Source: Amoebophrya sp. A120
Taxonomy: Eukaryota > Sar > Dinophyceae > Syndiniales > Amoebophryaceae
Reading direction: 5' to 3'
DNA length: 64,000 nt
Assembly (NCBI GenBank): GCA_905178155.1
Contig: CAJINV010000030.1
Coordinates: 77,984-141,983 of the forward strand
Each line of letters starts with the position of its first letter. Within the stretch, counting starts at the first letter, position 1. The notes beneath the pieces were generated by a model. It was not told the DNA's origin, searched no databases, and saw only the letters and a list, made by a program, of their open reading frames with translations. Positions 12,293 through 25,420 of this stretch are shown piece by piece. The translations under genes were made by a program, and so were the position numbers.

Positions 12293-15200
12293 ATGAAGTT
12301 TGTGCACGAAGCCTACGATGCCCTCGCGGAGGCGCGGGGGGAGGCACTTGCCGCATTTTCGGATTCGGCGAACTACAAGTACGAGATGACGTACGATGAA
12401 TTGGTGGAAAAATCCAACCTCCTCGCCCTTCGCGTTCTGCAACCAGAGTTGGAGAAAATTGCAGCTTCAGCACATCAGAAGTGGAAGAGTAGCGACCCGC
12501 GCATTGAGTGCATGATCGGTTTGGATGTCTGCCGGTGCTCACCGTACTTTCTGCCGCTCGTCCTGGCCGTTTCCCGGGTCGGGGGAACCTGCGTCTTCCA
12601 CGTGCGTGCGGAAAACGAGCGGGAGCTGAGCGAAAAGGTAAGCGTAAGCTCTATTGCAGTGAGGCATTACAAATACCTTCTCTGAGCTGCTAAATTAGCA
12701 TTTACAAGTCCCAGTTTTCCTTTTGCCGAAATTTGTGATGCTATTATAATCCGATGCCGTTGCCGATAACTTTAACTATAACAGGAGCGAGCCGCGAATC
12801 TCCGGCGCAATACGCAGGTCACCGAGCTTGTGGATTTCTCCGTCACGGAAGAGCAGTGCAAAACGGTATGGGACAAAAAATCCGCAGGCCGGTCATCCGC
12901 GCCTTCCGCTCAAAATCCCGCAAGAACGGAGGGTTGTACGGCTTTGGAAGGCGACAGCGATTCGAGCGGGAGGAGTGCAAGTACTACAAGGATTCCTTCT
13001 AAAAATGAATCAAAATCCTGTAGTTCTGTTTGTTCAACTACATCCCTTTTTCTTTCACAAGAACTGTTAGGTGGTTGTACTGACACCGCGAGGACCGCAG
13101 CGTCAGCCCCTACAAGAACTCCGAAGATTTTCGCGTTGCTCTTCACGGGCGGCACAGTCCGAGAAAAGATCGCCGCAGTCTCGCACGGAATGTTCCTGCA
13201 CGAGGTGCAGCACTACCACAAAGTCCTTTCCCCGGCGCTCGAGGCTCGGATGCGCTCATACAATTTCCCCAAAGACCAGGTTCGGGTTTGCTGCAACACT
13301 TCCCTCACGTGGGCTGCGAGCACGATTGGGCAGATCAGCATGGCGTGCGGCTTCAAAGGCGCTGTGTTTTTCCTGGAAAGCCCAGATTTTCAGGAGCAGC
13401 GACGCTTGCTGAAGAAGCATGACATCACCGTGATCGGCGTGGCGCCGACGGTTCTGCAGGCGTTGGCACCAAACCGCCCTTCCGCGGACATTCCCACCGT
13501 GAAGCTGGTGTTCACGTGGGGCGAAAAACTGCGCCGCGACGTGCGGGCGCGCATGCGGGCGGACGGGGTGCGGGTGTGCAACCTGCTGATCGCGACCGAG
13601 TACTGGCTCTGCATGGTAGCTGTTGACGACGCAGACGAATTTTCGCTTGTTGACAGCGACTTTCTTCAATACATGCGCATACAGGACCCGGATACCTTGC
13701 GCAGCAGGGCCCCTGCGAAGATTCAAAGCAGTCTTCCCGGAGGGGCGGCAGCAGCTGCGTTGGGCCAGCGACTGGCAGAAGAGCGAGCTCTTCAGACCCT
13801 CGGGACGAACCCGACGACGACGCCGAGTCAGACGACTCACACATCCACTGGGGTTCTGTGCTTGCGTGGTGAGTTCGTCACTCCCGGATACTTTGACCTG
13901 GCGGCTGGAAAGATTGTTCCGCTGGACAACATCCTAACTCTCGAAGACGGGTTGGAGTATTTTAACACAAATGACCGAGTGGAGATCAAGTGCGATAATG
14001 TTTACGAGAGCAACAGCACAGAAAAAGATAAAGTCCCGGCACTGGAGATGCCTCCACGACAAGGACAACAGGACGTCCGGATTGTTTGTTTGGGACGCGA
14101 CGACCTCAAAGTGAAGGTGAACGTATCAAAAGTAAAAATGTCTGGGTCTGGAAGCTTGTGATGCTGGGTGGCGTCTTATGATGAGGCTACAAATGCTGGC
14201 TCAGCATGACAAGTCTCTGAGCTCCTGGGTGTTGCCTATTCTGCATGACAAACTGCGCTTCTGCATTGCAGAAAAACGGAGCTCTTGGGTAACGTGCATG
14301 ACTGACAAGCATGACAAACATGACTTCTTCCAGACCCAGACATTTTTACATTTGATAGAACGCAGAGATGATCGATCTGGGCGAGGTTTGCGAGAAAATC
14401 CTCGTCCTCTCCGATTGCGTCCGTGAGGCCGAGGTCATTCCGTACCGCGAGCAGTACCAAGTGAACGCGCCGTTGCAGTACCATTTTTTCGTTGTCTGTG
14501 GGAACAGTGCTTCTACACGTGGACGGCGGGGTGGACAAACGGCACGCAAGGGTGATGTCGTAAATCAGCTTCTGGATAACCGGGCATCCAGTTCATCTTC
14601 CTCCAGCCGGGAAAACCACGGTTCGCAAATGTTGATCGCAGAACGAACATTGAGTGCTGCATCCACGAGTAGTTCTTCATCTTCTAGCAGTTGTATTGTC
14701 AACCCCCGGACGTCGACGAGAGGACAGCAACTCCGACGCGGACCAACGCTCCTTTCCCCGGAGTTAGCACTGGAGATCCAAAAACTCATCCCCCGTGCGG
14801 AGCACATCCGGTTGCACTTTCGCTGCTCGCCGTTGCCACGGCGGGCGGGCACGGACAAAGTTGACCGGGAGGAGCTGCGACGCCAGTTTCACCAGGCAGA
14901 TTGCAGTTGGCCGTTGTCCGAGCTCACAACGGTTTTGTCACCGCAGAAGCTGGCCGCAGTTCCGCTGGAGATCCGTGCCCTGGAGCGCGGCACGCAGGAC
15001 CGATTCGAGGAGCAAGCCATGCCGGTGTTCTACAACATAGCGATGGTGCTGCTCGTTGTTTATTTGATTAACCCAGAAAACTGCCTGAGAAATATCTTCT
15101 TTTTCTACCCATTCCTGTACCAGGGACTGTATTTCCTTCTCTTCGACAACGATTGCACGGCGGGCGTAGTGCGGGAAAAACACACGAAGACGCCACTTCA

Positions 15201-18200
15201 TCTCCAGTTCCAGCCCTACAGTGATTACCCTGCGTACTGGAAGGAGCTGGTTTTTCGGTTCAGCTATTTTCTGATGGACAATCACTCCAACATGAGCAAC
15301 CACATTCCATTCAACGTGGTCACGTACAGTCTGCTTTGCTTTCTTTTGTGGAACAGGTTGCCAGTGGGAACCAGCATCTGCAACGTGTTCGACGCTGCGG
15401 TCAGCTGTGCGGCACACTTGATGTCCATGCTCATGTTCCCCACGACGGCGACCGATTTTATTCTTCATGCAAATCCGGTCAATGGTTCCTCTTCCTCCTG
15501 CTACGGCGATTTGATCGCGTCGCTTGCGGGCCTCGCTACAGGATTGTTTCCTTTCATCCTGTTTTGCTACGGTTTCGTCCGGCTGGTGCGGTACGAGCCG
15601 TGGCGCATTTTTGCGTGGCCCCCGGTTTTCTGGTGCACCATGATCGGAGAAAGCATCAGCCAGGAGGTCGGCTGGTGGCTCGAATACAAGCGCACTAACT
15701 TCGAATTCTGGTGCGGACTCTTCCGAGAATGGTATGCAAGAATAGAGATTTTATTTTTAGGAACAGCAACTGGAACTGCAAATCGAATTTCAGATCAAGG
15801 GTGGAGTGTGGTCTTCGATTTCGATCAAGATAAAAGCATGATTTTCTTGTCAGACTAGAAACTGTGCTTCAATATTCTATATTTCGCCCTCCACCTCCAT
15901 CTCCTCTCAGCATTTGGATTTTTAGCAGCTCCTCGTCGTAAATTTTCTTTTTTATCAAATCTTATCGCCAGGTTTTTTCTGCATCAGGAACCCTCCTTGG
16001 CAGAGACGCTGCAAGAGGTCGACCTGATGCGAAAAGTAAACCAGCCTCTGCTCTCCCTCGACAAATCGGTGATCAAGCAGCGCAGGGAGCGGGCGGGGTT
16101 GAGATTTTTGCGAAGGATAAAGGTTAAAAAGGGAATCGGACAGGAAAAACGCAGCGGCAGCTGCCGAGCCCGAACCAGCAACAAAATATCGCAGGAGCTC
16201 CGCGTTTCTCCCTTCCAGCGTCCCCGCCACCTTACGAAACTAGAAGCCAGACTTTTTCCGCCTCCTGCGAAGGAAGCCGACCAGCGAGCCCTTCGAAGAC
16301 AGCGCCTGGGACCTCCTTTGCGCGGCGGTGGCCGCCGTGGGTGTATAATTGCGCACAACGGAATGGTGTCGCACCCGTCTTCGTCAACGAGATCATCTGG
16401 TGCCAGAACCACGAATGCAGAAGGTAGAGAAGATGATGGAGAAACGACTCCGTCTTCCGAATTTGAAACCGAGGACGGGTTTTCTCTCGGGGGACGGGAG
16501 CCCGAAATGTGCTATTCCTGCAAGAGGCCCTCCTACTTTTTCGAATCACCGTCAGAAGCCACCTGCGCCGTTGAATTCCGGGAATACGACAAAAAGACGA
16601 TCCAGGCGAGCCGACCCCCGCAGCTGTGCGCGGTCTGCTGGGCGGACCTCGTCGCTGACACGGAGCTCGAGGCCGGGCGTGCCCTATTGGAGTGCCCGAC
16701 CGACGCAACCACCAAGTGCCTCCTCGGGGAGGCCAGCGTTGCGGCACAGCGGATAAAGGAAAATAGTGAGAGAGGATGTGTGCAGCAGGATGGAACAACA
16801 ACTGCGAGGGGGCCCAAGGGGAGTGCGCATAAGGTGTCCACCATGGCCGACAGAGAGAAAAGCATGCAGGCTGCACGAAACCTGCAGTGGATTCCAGCGG
16901 TAAGCAGAACGGCGTCCTCATCATCTGGATCGGCAACGTCGGGTAAAAGTAGATCCTACGCACCTCCAGTGGCGGAAGTCGTTGTAGCCGAAAATGCTGT
17001 AGCAGGTCTTGCACGAGGAACGACACAGGGTAAAAGTTGTAAGGCACAGGATGCAAGCGAGGTGGCGAACAGTGGTTTGTCACCACCGGCGCGGCGAACC
17101 AAAACTGGCGGCAGCCGAAGCACAGGCATTAAGGGCGAGCAGCCAACCCCCGCTGGTGCAGAGAAACAACGACGGAAAATCACAGATGAAACAACGTCAG
17201 ACGAAGGGCAGATCCACCTCGCGCCGTTTAGAATTGCTAGTTTTAGCATCGATTTTACCGAGCTTTTCAGAGTTGTTTTTGCCTTCCTGGTGTGGATCGG
17301 AAACACATTCTGCTGGATAGGTTTGAAGTTAGCGAGAGCGACTGGGTTCGGACGCTGGTTTGAAGGTGGCGAGAGCGACTCGATAGGTTTGAAGATGGTG
17401 AAGTCCGTGCAAGCGCTCTGGAATATACTCTCTATGGTATTCGAGGAATTGATCCCCCTTCCGGGCAAGGGCGAGGGCGGACTCGCCGCAGCGACCCCCG
17501 CACTGATCTGCGAACTGCCTCTCTGGCTCGTCGTCCGCATCCCGTGTTTTTCCTTCATGGTCTGCCTTTGGGTGTTGGACGCCGGTGTGACCGCTGGGTT
17601 GTTCCGAGAATTTGCACTTCCCGACTTCGTGCGGAAACAGGCTGTAGCCGTCTGTCAGAGCGTCAACGCTGCGCTGAAGTTTCTATATTCAAGCGCACCC
17701 GCGCCTGGTTCTTCCATGTCCGCCTCAGGTTCACGACGACAACTGCGCCTCGAAAGGGAAACTACAACTACAATAAGCGAAGAGCACCCGGCGCCCAACA
17801 AGGAACAAAACAAGCATGCGCACCGCAGACAGGGATACACCGAGGCGGATTGGGCAAAGTGGCAGGCTATGACGTGGGAGGAACAGTCTGCCTACTGGAA
17901 GCAACGGGAGGAGGAGAAAAAGCTGCGTAATGAACGGTGGGAAAAAGAGGAAAACCTGCGAAATAAGCTGTGGACTCTGGAGAAGGAAGTCAGAAACCTC
18001 ATCTGGGACCTCGAAGACGGCTACCGGATCATCTGGAGGGACCAGTCCCCGAACTCCTTTCTCGAGATGCCAGACGTCGTCAAAATGTTCGAGAAACTAA
18101 AGCACCAGCAGGCCCTCGCGCTCGCTGGTCAGCAGCATCTACTTCAGAACGGGACGCTGACGGGACAAGAAGGCAAAAATGGAATAAATGCGGGCGTACT

Positions 18201-21200
18201 ACAAAAAAACAAAAATCTTACGCCGCTCTCTGGGCCGCTGAGTGGAGAGCTGGCCGCGCTACTGCAGGAGAAGGTGGGTCGCGGCCTGCAAAACCTGCAA
18301 TTTCGCGAAACGATCTTAGACGGAGTGCTAGACAGCCTGTTGCGGCAAGAATTGGCCCAGGCCATCACGGATAAATTGCACCGGAAGGTCACAGTACAGA
18401 ACCTTTTGCCGATCGAGACCGTGGGAGGCCTTCTGCAGATGGTGCAGTCGGCGGAAGTAATCAGCGCCTCCAGCAATGAGATGGACCAGTTCGTCGCGAT
18501 TGAAGACACGAAAGACGGCGCCGACACGACAACTCGCAGCGCTGACGGTCGCGGCGCAATGTGGTTTGTGGGGGCCCACCACCAGCCCATGGGCAGTTGG
18601 ACGGTTGCGACCACTAGCAGTTACGATTTGGCGATACTGAATGCCGCGTTGCACGATGTGCTCCAGAAACACCCCGCGCTGCGCACGATCCTTGCCGACG
18701 GTGATATGTTCTTGCGACAGATCGAACAACCCGCGACCCAGTGGCGACTGTTGGCCCCCATTCTGCAGCGGTCTGCGCAGCAGATGAAACTCGGGAAACT
18801 AGGGGAGGACCCATCACAGCAGCCAAGCGGGAACAGTAGTACGTTGTAGCTGCTACATGTTGTCTGCATTCTAAATTTCCCTGTTTTTGCCCTATTTCGT
18901 CCCGTCGGTAAACTCATTTCATGGCCGCGGATGCGAACGAATGCTTTAGACCTCCCACAGTGAAATATGATTGTGCTTGTCGATCACGCTAGGCATATGT
19001 GGTGCAGCCGGAGAACAAGCTATGTTTGTTGTATTTGCAGATATTGGACGTCGAACACCCTAAAGCTTGATAAAGGTGAACAAAAAAAAGAAGCGCATGT
19101 CCTTGTAATACAAACTTTTCAGGCACCTCCGTAGCTTGTCCCGCAGATCATGGAAACAATTGGTTTGTCCAGGCTTTCGCGTTTTGCGTCGACGCTGTGG
19201 TTGCGATCGTGAACGCCTCATGGCAGGTGACGTGGCCAAAAATGGTGGTGCGGGATTGCGCGGACCTTCGAACGGCTAGCTCGAAGCGCTGCGTCGAGCT
19301 GGCAGACGACGACATTGTATCCTGTGCAAAAGTAGAGGTACCATACTCGTAGTAAACGCAATTATGCATTACAAATTTTTTTCTTGAGGGAAATCCGCAT
19401 TACAAATTTTATTTCTCACACTGAGAGACCGTGAGGGCCAAGATCAAGATGACACCGTGCGGACGACCACAGGGGGCCCGTCTAACAACAACATGCTGAG
19501 GAAATTTGTCATGCATTTATATTACGAGTACGATATTTTTGCTTTTGCACTTCATACATTGCGGCGTTTTACGAAGCAAATGGATACGTCTCTGACAGCG
19601 ACGAGGAAGAGGAATTTTTCCCGGACATAGGACACGATGAACAGTTTCGTGACGCAGACCACCACCCCGGCACTGGTTCCGTGGATCATGGCCCTCCGCT
19701 GGCCAATACCGCACGGAAAAAAACACTGCTCGCGGACGCCCTGACCGTCCATGATTTCCACGACGAAGATCTAGTGGACTGCGCGCTGGCGGACAAGAAA
19801 TCGGGACGGCACGAGGCGGCCAAGCGCTTGGGCTGCTTGGGAAACAAGAAGGGCACAAAGATTTACTTCAACACCTGCGAGGAAGACGTGGCTGGGAAAA
19901 CGCCTCTCGTGAGTGCGAACGACGAGGTGCGACGGTGGTCGGACATCCAGATGCTGCACCTCGATCGCCCCGAGCTCGGGCGCATGATGGAGGTGAAATT
20001 GGCGAAGTTTAGTTACGACACGCTCGCTAACTCCGTGTGGTCGATTGTGGATGGAGGAGGAGGTGACGATCCGTACAATTCCAGACAGCACTCGCAAGGA
20101 GGTGGCTCTTCCGTGGTGCAAAAGGGAACGACTTTTTCCATTCTGCGAGTGGCCGCGTCGACGAAGGTCGACCGGGCCCTGGGAGAGCAACTAAAGCTAA
20201 TATCGGATGAAATAATTGGCAGTGATGTTCTTCCCGGAGCAGGAGGAGCCGGAGCCAACACCAAGGAACTACTAGTAAACCACGGGAAAGAACATGGAGA
20301 ACAAACCAAGTTAATCCTCGTGAACCGCAGCGTAAAATCGCTGTGGGTCGGCGAGGTGGTGCCCTTCAACCACCCGGAGTTTGTCTCGCCGCCGCATCGC
20401 TGTGCCGCTTTCTGGTCGGTAAAGTGTATCGTGGTTCCAATCCGGTGCGCCCTCACGTACGAGACACCGACGCTCCCAACGTCACCGATAGGGTTAACTT
20501 CGAATATCAAAACAAGTCCACGAGGAGCAGGACAAAAGCCGTCTGGTGCTTCAGCATCGGCGCGGAAAAACGGTGCAGATGGTGTTGCGATTGGACCTGC
20601 GAGTAGTTCTTCTACACCGAAGAAAACTACACTTCGTTCACCTGAACGGAAGAGCGAAGGTCCACCCGCGGGCTCCGCTGATTCGGATGATGATTTTGCC
20701 GCGAGTAAAGAAGGGAGTCGCGGCGGTGATAATCAAGGCAGTGTTAGCGCATCTTCCGGCTCTTCGGCTGCTGAAGATGGAGCAGTCGGTGGTCGAAGAG
20801 GTACTAGTCTGGAATGTTCTTTACCTTCGTCCTCCTCAGACGACGACCATGGGATCAACTTTTGGCCAACCACGGACGAGGAAGATGACAAAAACTTTGT
20901 ACGGCAGAAGCGACAAAAGGGTAGTTGCGCTGCAGGTCGAGGACCAAAAAATTCTTGGTCTTCCTCTGATACAGATACCGATTACGGATTCTTCCCGCCA
21001 ACCACGGATGAGGAGGAGAAAAGCGAGATCGAAATAAACACGAGGAAAGGTGGGAAACCAGCGGAAAATAAATCTCCAACTGCATTTTGCGCCTCTTCGT
21101 GCTCTTCCGCAAGAGGAAAGCCTGCGGGAAGCGAACAGAGCGAGGAGCCGGCCCCGGGCGCAGCGGCAGCCGTGACAGCAGCCGAAGGGTCATCGGGAAT

Positions 21201-21948
21201 TGCATTGAAGGACTCGTCTGAAGCTGGCTCGTCGGCATCCACCGCTGAAGACGAGAAAAGGCCCGTCGATTATGATGATGTTGAGGCGTCGCCGCCCTGT
21301 GCTGCCGAAGATGTTGACCAGGTCGCGGACTGCTGCTCTGATGGTGGCTCGTCTTTCCCCCCCAGCAAGTCCTCTTCGGAGTGCTCTGAGCAGGAAGATG
21401 ATGCCAAGTCGGACACTTCATCTTCGAGCCCCTCCGATAGGGACGAAGCGGAAGTTCTTGCAGAGGTACGGGGGGCCCAACAAGATGATAATCTGCTGCC
21501 TTCCATTCCAGAGGAGAACACTAGCTCAGGTGACGCCATCAATGACAGGCGGGAAGCTGAACAGGAAATCGTGGAAGAAGATGCCGGTCAGGTTCTGCCC
21601 GACGAAGCAGCACCAACGACCTTGTGCATTCCTGCTGCTCCGATGGTAAACACCAGTGGAGAAAACAGAGATCGCTCACCGCCTGCCAGCAACTCCGGAG
21701 GTTGTGATAATTTTCGGCGACGAAAGGACAGTTTTGCTTCATCCAGCAGTCCCCCATCATCGTCCTCAAGCTCTTCTAGTTCTTCTTCGGACAGCGACAG
21801 CGACTCGGATGCCAACATGAGCAAGATCACGAAGCGCAGCACGAAGAGCACTCCAAGAGGGCAATCGGAATCTCCGACCGGGATGGCCAGTGAGTCTGGT
21901 AAGAACTTCTTGAATCTTGCGTATACAACCTGTAGCAGCTCGTTGTAG
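12293..21948 (+). CDS. NRPS-like multidomain protein: adenylation, membrane segments, carrier-like and partial condensation-like domains
   Basis: Phase-consistent exons: 12293-12637, 12785-14123, 14363-15731, 15972-18835, 19123-19317, 19562-21948 (about 2,830 aa; a donor at 21921 could extend it). Residues 1-610 form an AMP-binding/adenylation domain: MTYDELVEKS, an A3-like FTGGTVREKIAAVSH loop, A7-like YFNTNDRVEI, and A8-like GRDDLKVKVNAEMIDLGE, which appears only after the introner at 14124-14357 is removed. Residues ~780-1010 hold about five hydrophobic segments, followed by a CxxC pair region (CYSC, CAVC), two more hydrophobic stretches, a Trp-rich coiled coil (17838-18050) and a carrier-like helix bundle with LDSLL, whose Ser could carry phosphopantetheine (~1800). 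Next comes a condensation-like N-terminal half (HPALRT, ~1910). The C-terminus is Ser/Asp/Glu-rich. The activated substrate is unknown. Stopping at 18849 is the alternative 3' end. Confidence 0.75.
14124..14357 (+). mobile_element. Introner, family B (IE-2), inside the adenylation domain
   Basis: Ends TATCAAAAGTAAAAATGTCT and AGACATTTTTACATTTGATA are inverted repeats, flanked by a perfect 5-bp duplication GAACG (14119-14123, 14358-14362). Removing the element plus one GAACG joins KVKVN to AEMIDLGE, exactly the spacing of the adenylation A8 motif. A GT donor exists but would pair with an AC 3' end. Confidence 0.92.
19318..19556 (+). mobile_element. Introner, family A (IE-3)
   Basis: Starts TATCCTGTGCAAAAG, ends near TTTTGCACTTCATA, flanked by perfect CATTG duplications (19313-19317, 19557-19561). 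Removal joins LADDDI to AAFYEANGYVSD in frame. Confidence 0.9.
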
Positions 21949-22015
21949 TCGGCACTTTTCCTCTACTTTTTCTTTTTCTTTTCTGTCTCTTTTGCGACTA
22001 AATACTTGTTGTCCT

Positions 22016-22128
22016 CAAATCTGCATTGCTATTATGAGGAGCGGGGATGATTTTAATGTTGTGTTTTCAGCATCTTCAAACCTGCATCGATATTATGTGA
22101 AGCGGGGATGATGTTCATGTTGCGGTTA
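22016..22128. repeat. ~45-bp imperfect direct repeat in an intron
   Basis: Two copies around CTGCAT.G.TATTATG and AGCGGGGATGAT, at about 22020-22062 and 22082-22124, inside the intron inferred at 21921-22196. Function unknown. Confidence 0.75.
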
Positions 22129-22196
22129 AAAACTTGCAATTTCACCTGAAGTCCAAAGTAGCGCCAGGCACACCACGCTATACGTCAAAATTCCAG

Positions 22197-25100
22197 ATGC
22201 AAACAACTGTTTCTCAAAACAGAAACCCGAAAAACCCCAGTCCGCAGCCCAACTGGCCGGGATGTGTCGAATTCTTCGAAGGCAGATGACCTGCAACAGC
22301 TGCAGAACCAACTCGAGGAAGAGGAATTGAACCAACGCATACAGCAGCAGAAAGAGGCCAAGATAGTGCCGTGCCAGTGCCCGCGGCGCGACCTTGGCTG
22401 GCACAATCTGAACTGTCATTTGGAAGACTATTTTGCACCCTCATCCTGCCTGAACTGCGGTTCCCGGGACCACCGCCTGATCGATTGCCGGGTCCCGATT
22501 CGCGCGTCCGGCAAGAAGGGCTTTTCGGTGCGGGAAGCCAATCGTTTGCGCACGCTGCAGCGGAACAAGTTAGCGAGCCGCGCACGAGCGGAGGGGGCCA
22601 AGTGCCCGAACTGCCAGACCCCGTTTTGCTCTTTGGAAGATTGTCCGCAGAAGTGCACCGACAAAAAACTCCGCCCCCAACAGTTACAACTCTGGTTCAT
22701 GCGGGCGCATCGCCAGGAGAACAGTGACGCTCGGACCGTAGCCAGAAAAAAGGGTGGCGCCGCGGGGGTGGTGCTACAAGCAGATGGAAATCTGGATCCT
22801 GCGGCAGCTTCAACTCGGGAAAAACCGAACGCGGAATCACTCTACCCTCCGACGGCTGACGAACTGCGAGATTTTCTGCTCTGGGACCAGGCTCAATTCG
22901 ACTGTGAAAATGACGGGGGCCGGATCCTTCGCGCGGCAAACTTTTCGAATACCCGGAAGTGCAACTTCTGCGAGCACTATGGGCACACCGAAGAGCACTG
23001 CAAGAATCGGAAGCGCGCACTGGACGCTTGGGTCTTGCGCCACGGCTTGCCGCGCCGCGATCTGGACAGCTGGAACAAGAATGGGGCCTTCGCGGTGAAC
23101 CAATTTCGCAAACCCAGTCTGGAAGAAGAGTACGGGTCCAACCTGTGGCTCAGGCTCGACAACAACGACGAAATGTCCATCTACGAAGCAGACCAAAACC
23201 CCGCGGAAAATGAGCACGTGCATGTGCCCGTCTACCAGGCCTTTCGACTTCCGAAACGACCACCTGGTGAGCGGTCGTTGGAAGACCCATACATTCGGAA
23301 GGAAGTGGAGGGACCATCAGCATCTTCCTCGGATCGTGAAGAAGGAGCCGACGTGCCGCATGGAACTGCCAGCAGCTCCAGCTCTACCCTTCTTGCCGGA
23401 ACAACTGTGCCGCAGAAAAAGCATCTCGAGCTTGCTAGTATTCAATCCACGACTGGTACATCACAGGCGGGAGGAGAACTGGTCGAGAAAAAGTCTTTCA
23501 CGATTGTCTCGATTCAGGTGTATCACAGTGTGGGCGACGCTTTCACTTTTCACCCCCTGACGAAGGACTTCACCCTCCTGGTGGAGTTGTACGATAAAAT
23601 GTGGAAGATCAAGCAAAGGAAAATGACTCCTTCGTCCCAGCAGCGCCTGGCCCTGGCGGATCAGCATTGTGGTGTGCAGGAAGTGGCGGAGCAGGTGCCC
23701 CAAGAAGGAGCTGAAGAGGACAAAGAAGCAGATGCTACTGGTCAACAAGCGGCTCTTTCTACTCGCACTGGTAGTGTCGCTCCTTCAGAGTGGGTTGAAG
23801 GTGAAAATGGAAATGTCGTAGCGCAACGTCAAGCTCGAACTGGGGAGAACACCCTCTCCGCGACGGTGATCGATGATCTGCAAGCCCGGTTGCACAACGC
23901 GTTTTCCCCCATAAGCGAGGTTGACGGGCACCTGGGGCGCCGCATCGAGGAGAACCGGCACACATTTTCCATGCGGGGAAATCTGGGCTTTCACAAGTGC
24001 AAAAACCAGTGGAGCAGCGGGATACAGGGTACCTGGAACATCGCGGGCCCCGAGGCGCGGATGCTGCTGGAACTATCTCGGATGTACCAGACCCCCATCG
24101 ACGTGCTCTTGCAAGGCATTCTCGCGGTCTCGGAGGCGCGGGCCGGGGCACAGGAAATTGTACTGATCTGTAGTTCGCTGACTGTTTTGTAAATTCTGAT
24201 TTCATCACGGGGACCTGTTTCTGTTTATTTCGGTATAAAGTAGTGGAAGGACACGTAGATGAAGACGCGCGACAAGCAGATCGATGTACTTCTATGAGCC
24301 GCTGCTGCTGCTACTCAAGATTTTCATAGAAAAGTTGTTTCAACATTTGCTTCAGGTAAACTGGACGTTCTTCGTTTTCCAGAGGGACGGCGACGAAGAC
24401 GCCAAGCGGGTTGGCCTGTACGCAGACTACCGTGACTTGACACTTCAAGTGCCCCACGACTCCGCGACGGTGTGGGGGACCATCCAAACGCTTTACACCA
24501 AAATCAAGCACCGCGAGTGGCGGCTGTTCAACCCGATGCAGTTCGAGGAGCAGACCGTGTGTAACGTGACTCTCCTGGATTCCACGCCGCGCGGCAGCCG
24601 CCCGGGGCAGTGGCAGCGGCTGGAGATGGACTTCAAGGTCCCCCCCGGCGAGCCGGGCGGCGTGCGCAAGAACTTCCGCCGTGATAAGCATTGCAAACTT
24701 CGTCCCTGGATGTCCCGAAGGATGCAAGAAACCTGTGATGCGGATTTTCGAACAAGTGAAAATCTGTGTTGCGCAGGCAGCAACAGGTGTCCGATTTTTG
24801 TCTTCATCACGCGAATGCATTTCTAATGTGCGGACTAGGCATGGAGTTGGAGTAGATGGCTTCTCCAGGGAATTTGTCATGCTCTGTGCGCATTTTGGAA
24901 AGAAAAAGACCTTCTTCCAGATGGAAAAACAAAAACGATCACATGACGAGTTAGAGTTAAAGTTTCTGTGCTCTTCTTGCCGACCTCCTTCCAGCAGACA
25001 TAGTATTTGTATTGCATACTTGATCTCGATGAACAGACGGAGATGGAAAACCTGCTGAAGGTGAACATCCACCAGGACGCCGAGACCCTTTGGCGGATCG

Positions 25101-25420
25101 ACATTCGCATGGACAACCGGAAGGCGGGCAAAAGCAACTCCGAATTCGAGGCCGTTGCGTGGATGACCCGGTTCGAGATTGCGATGCGAGATTGCTTTCG
25201 CGCCCTGGTCTGCGACCCTGCGATGCCGGTCCACAAGGTGTACAGCCGCGTCGAGTCGGAGCCCTGGTTCCAACCGCCCGAGCGGATTCCTTTGATCTGC
25301 AACGACGACGACTGGAAGTGGCGAGAGAAAAAATTTTGCGAAATGTACCGAAATTATCCTGTTGTGAAGCCCCATCCCGGCCAGTCACCCCAGCACTCAT
25401 CTGGTGAGGCCTTTCTGTAG
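22197..25420 (+). CDS. Zinc-knuckle protein (three Cys-rich knuckles), possibly the 3' part of the preceding gene
   Basis: Exons about 22197-24159, 24383-24681 and ~25030-25420. Three Cys-rich knuckles are visible: CLNCGSRDHRLIDC (22446), CPNCQTPFCSLEDC (22603) and CNFCEHYGHTEEHC (22959). The first and third are classic CX2CX4HX4C CCHC knuckles, normally single-stranded nucleic-acid binders. The rest is a long low-complexity linker and a conserved-looking C-terminal part with many Trp and Tyr that I do not recognise. No ATG lies in frame upstream within the open exon; the first Met is about 150 codons in. An intron from 21921 (donor GTATAC, phase 2) to 22196 (acceptor CCAG) would link it in frame to the NRPS-like exons, giving one protein of about 3,700 aa. 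A separate gene with an unseen 5' exon is equally possible. Confidence 0.65.
24682..25024 (+). mobile_element. Probable divergent family B introner
   Basis: Left end TGATAAGCATTGCAAAC and right end TATTGCATACTTGAT resemble decayed family B TIRs, and CAGACAT precedes the right end as in other family B copies. Boundaries are approximate. A canonical GT (24662) to AG (25036) intron also keeps the frame. Confidence 0.45.
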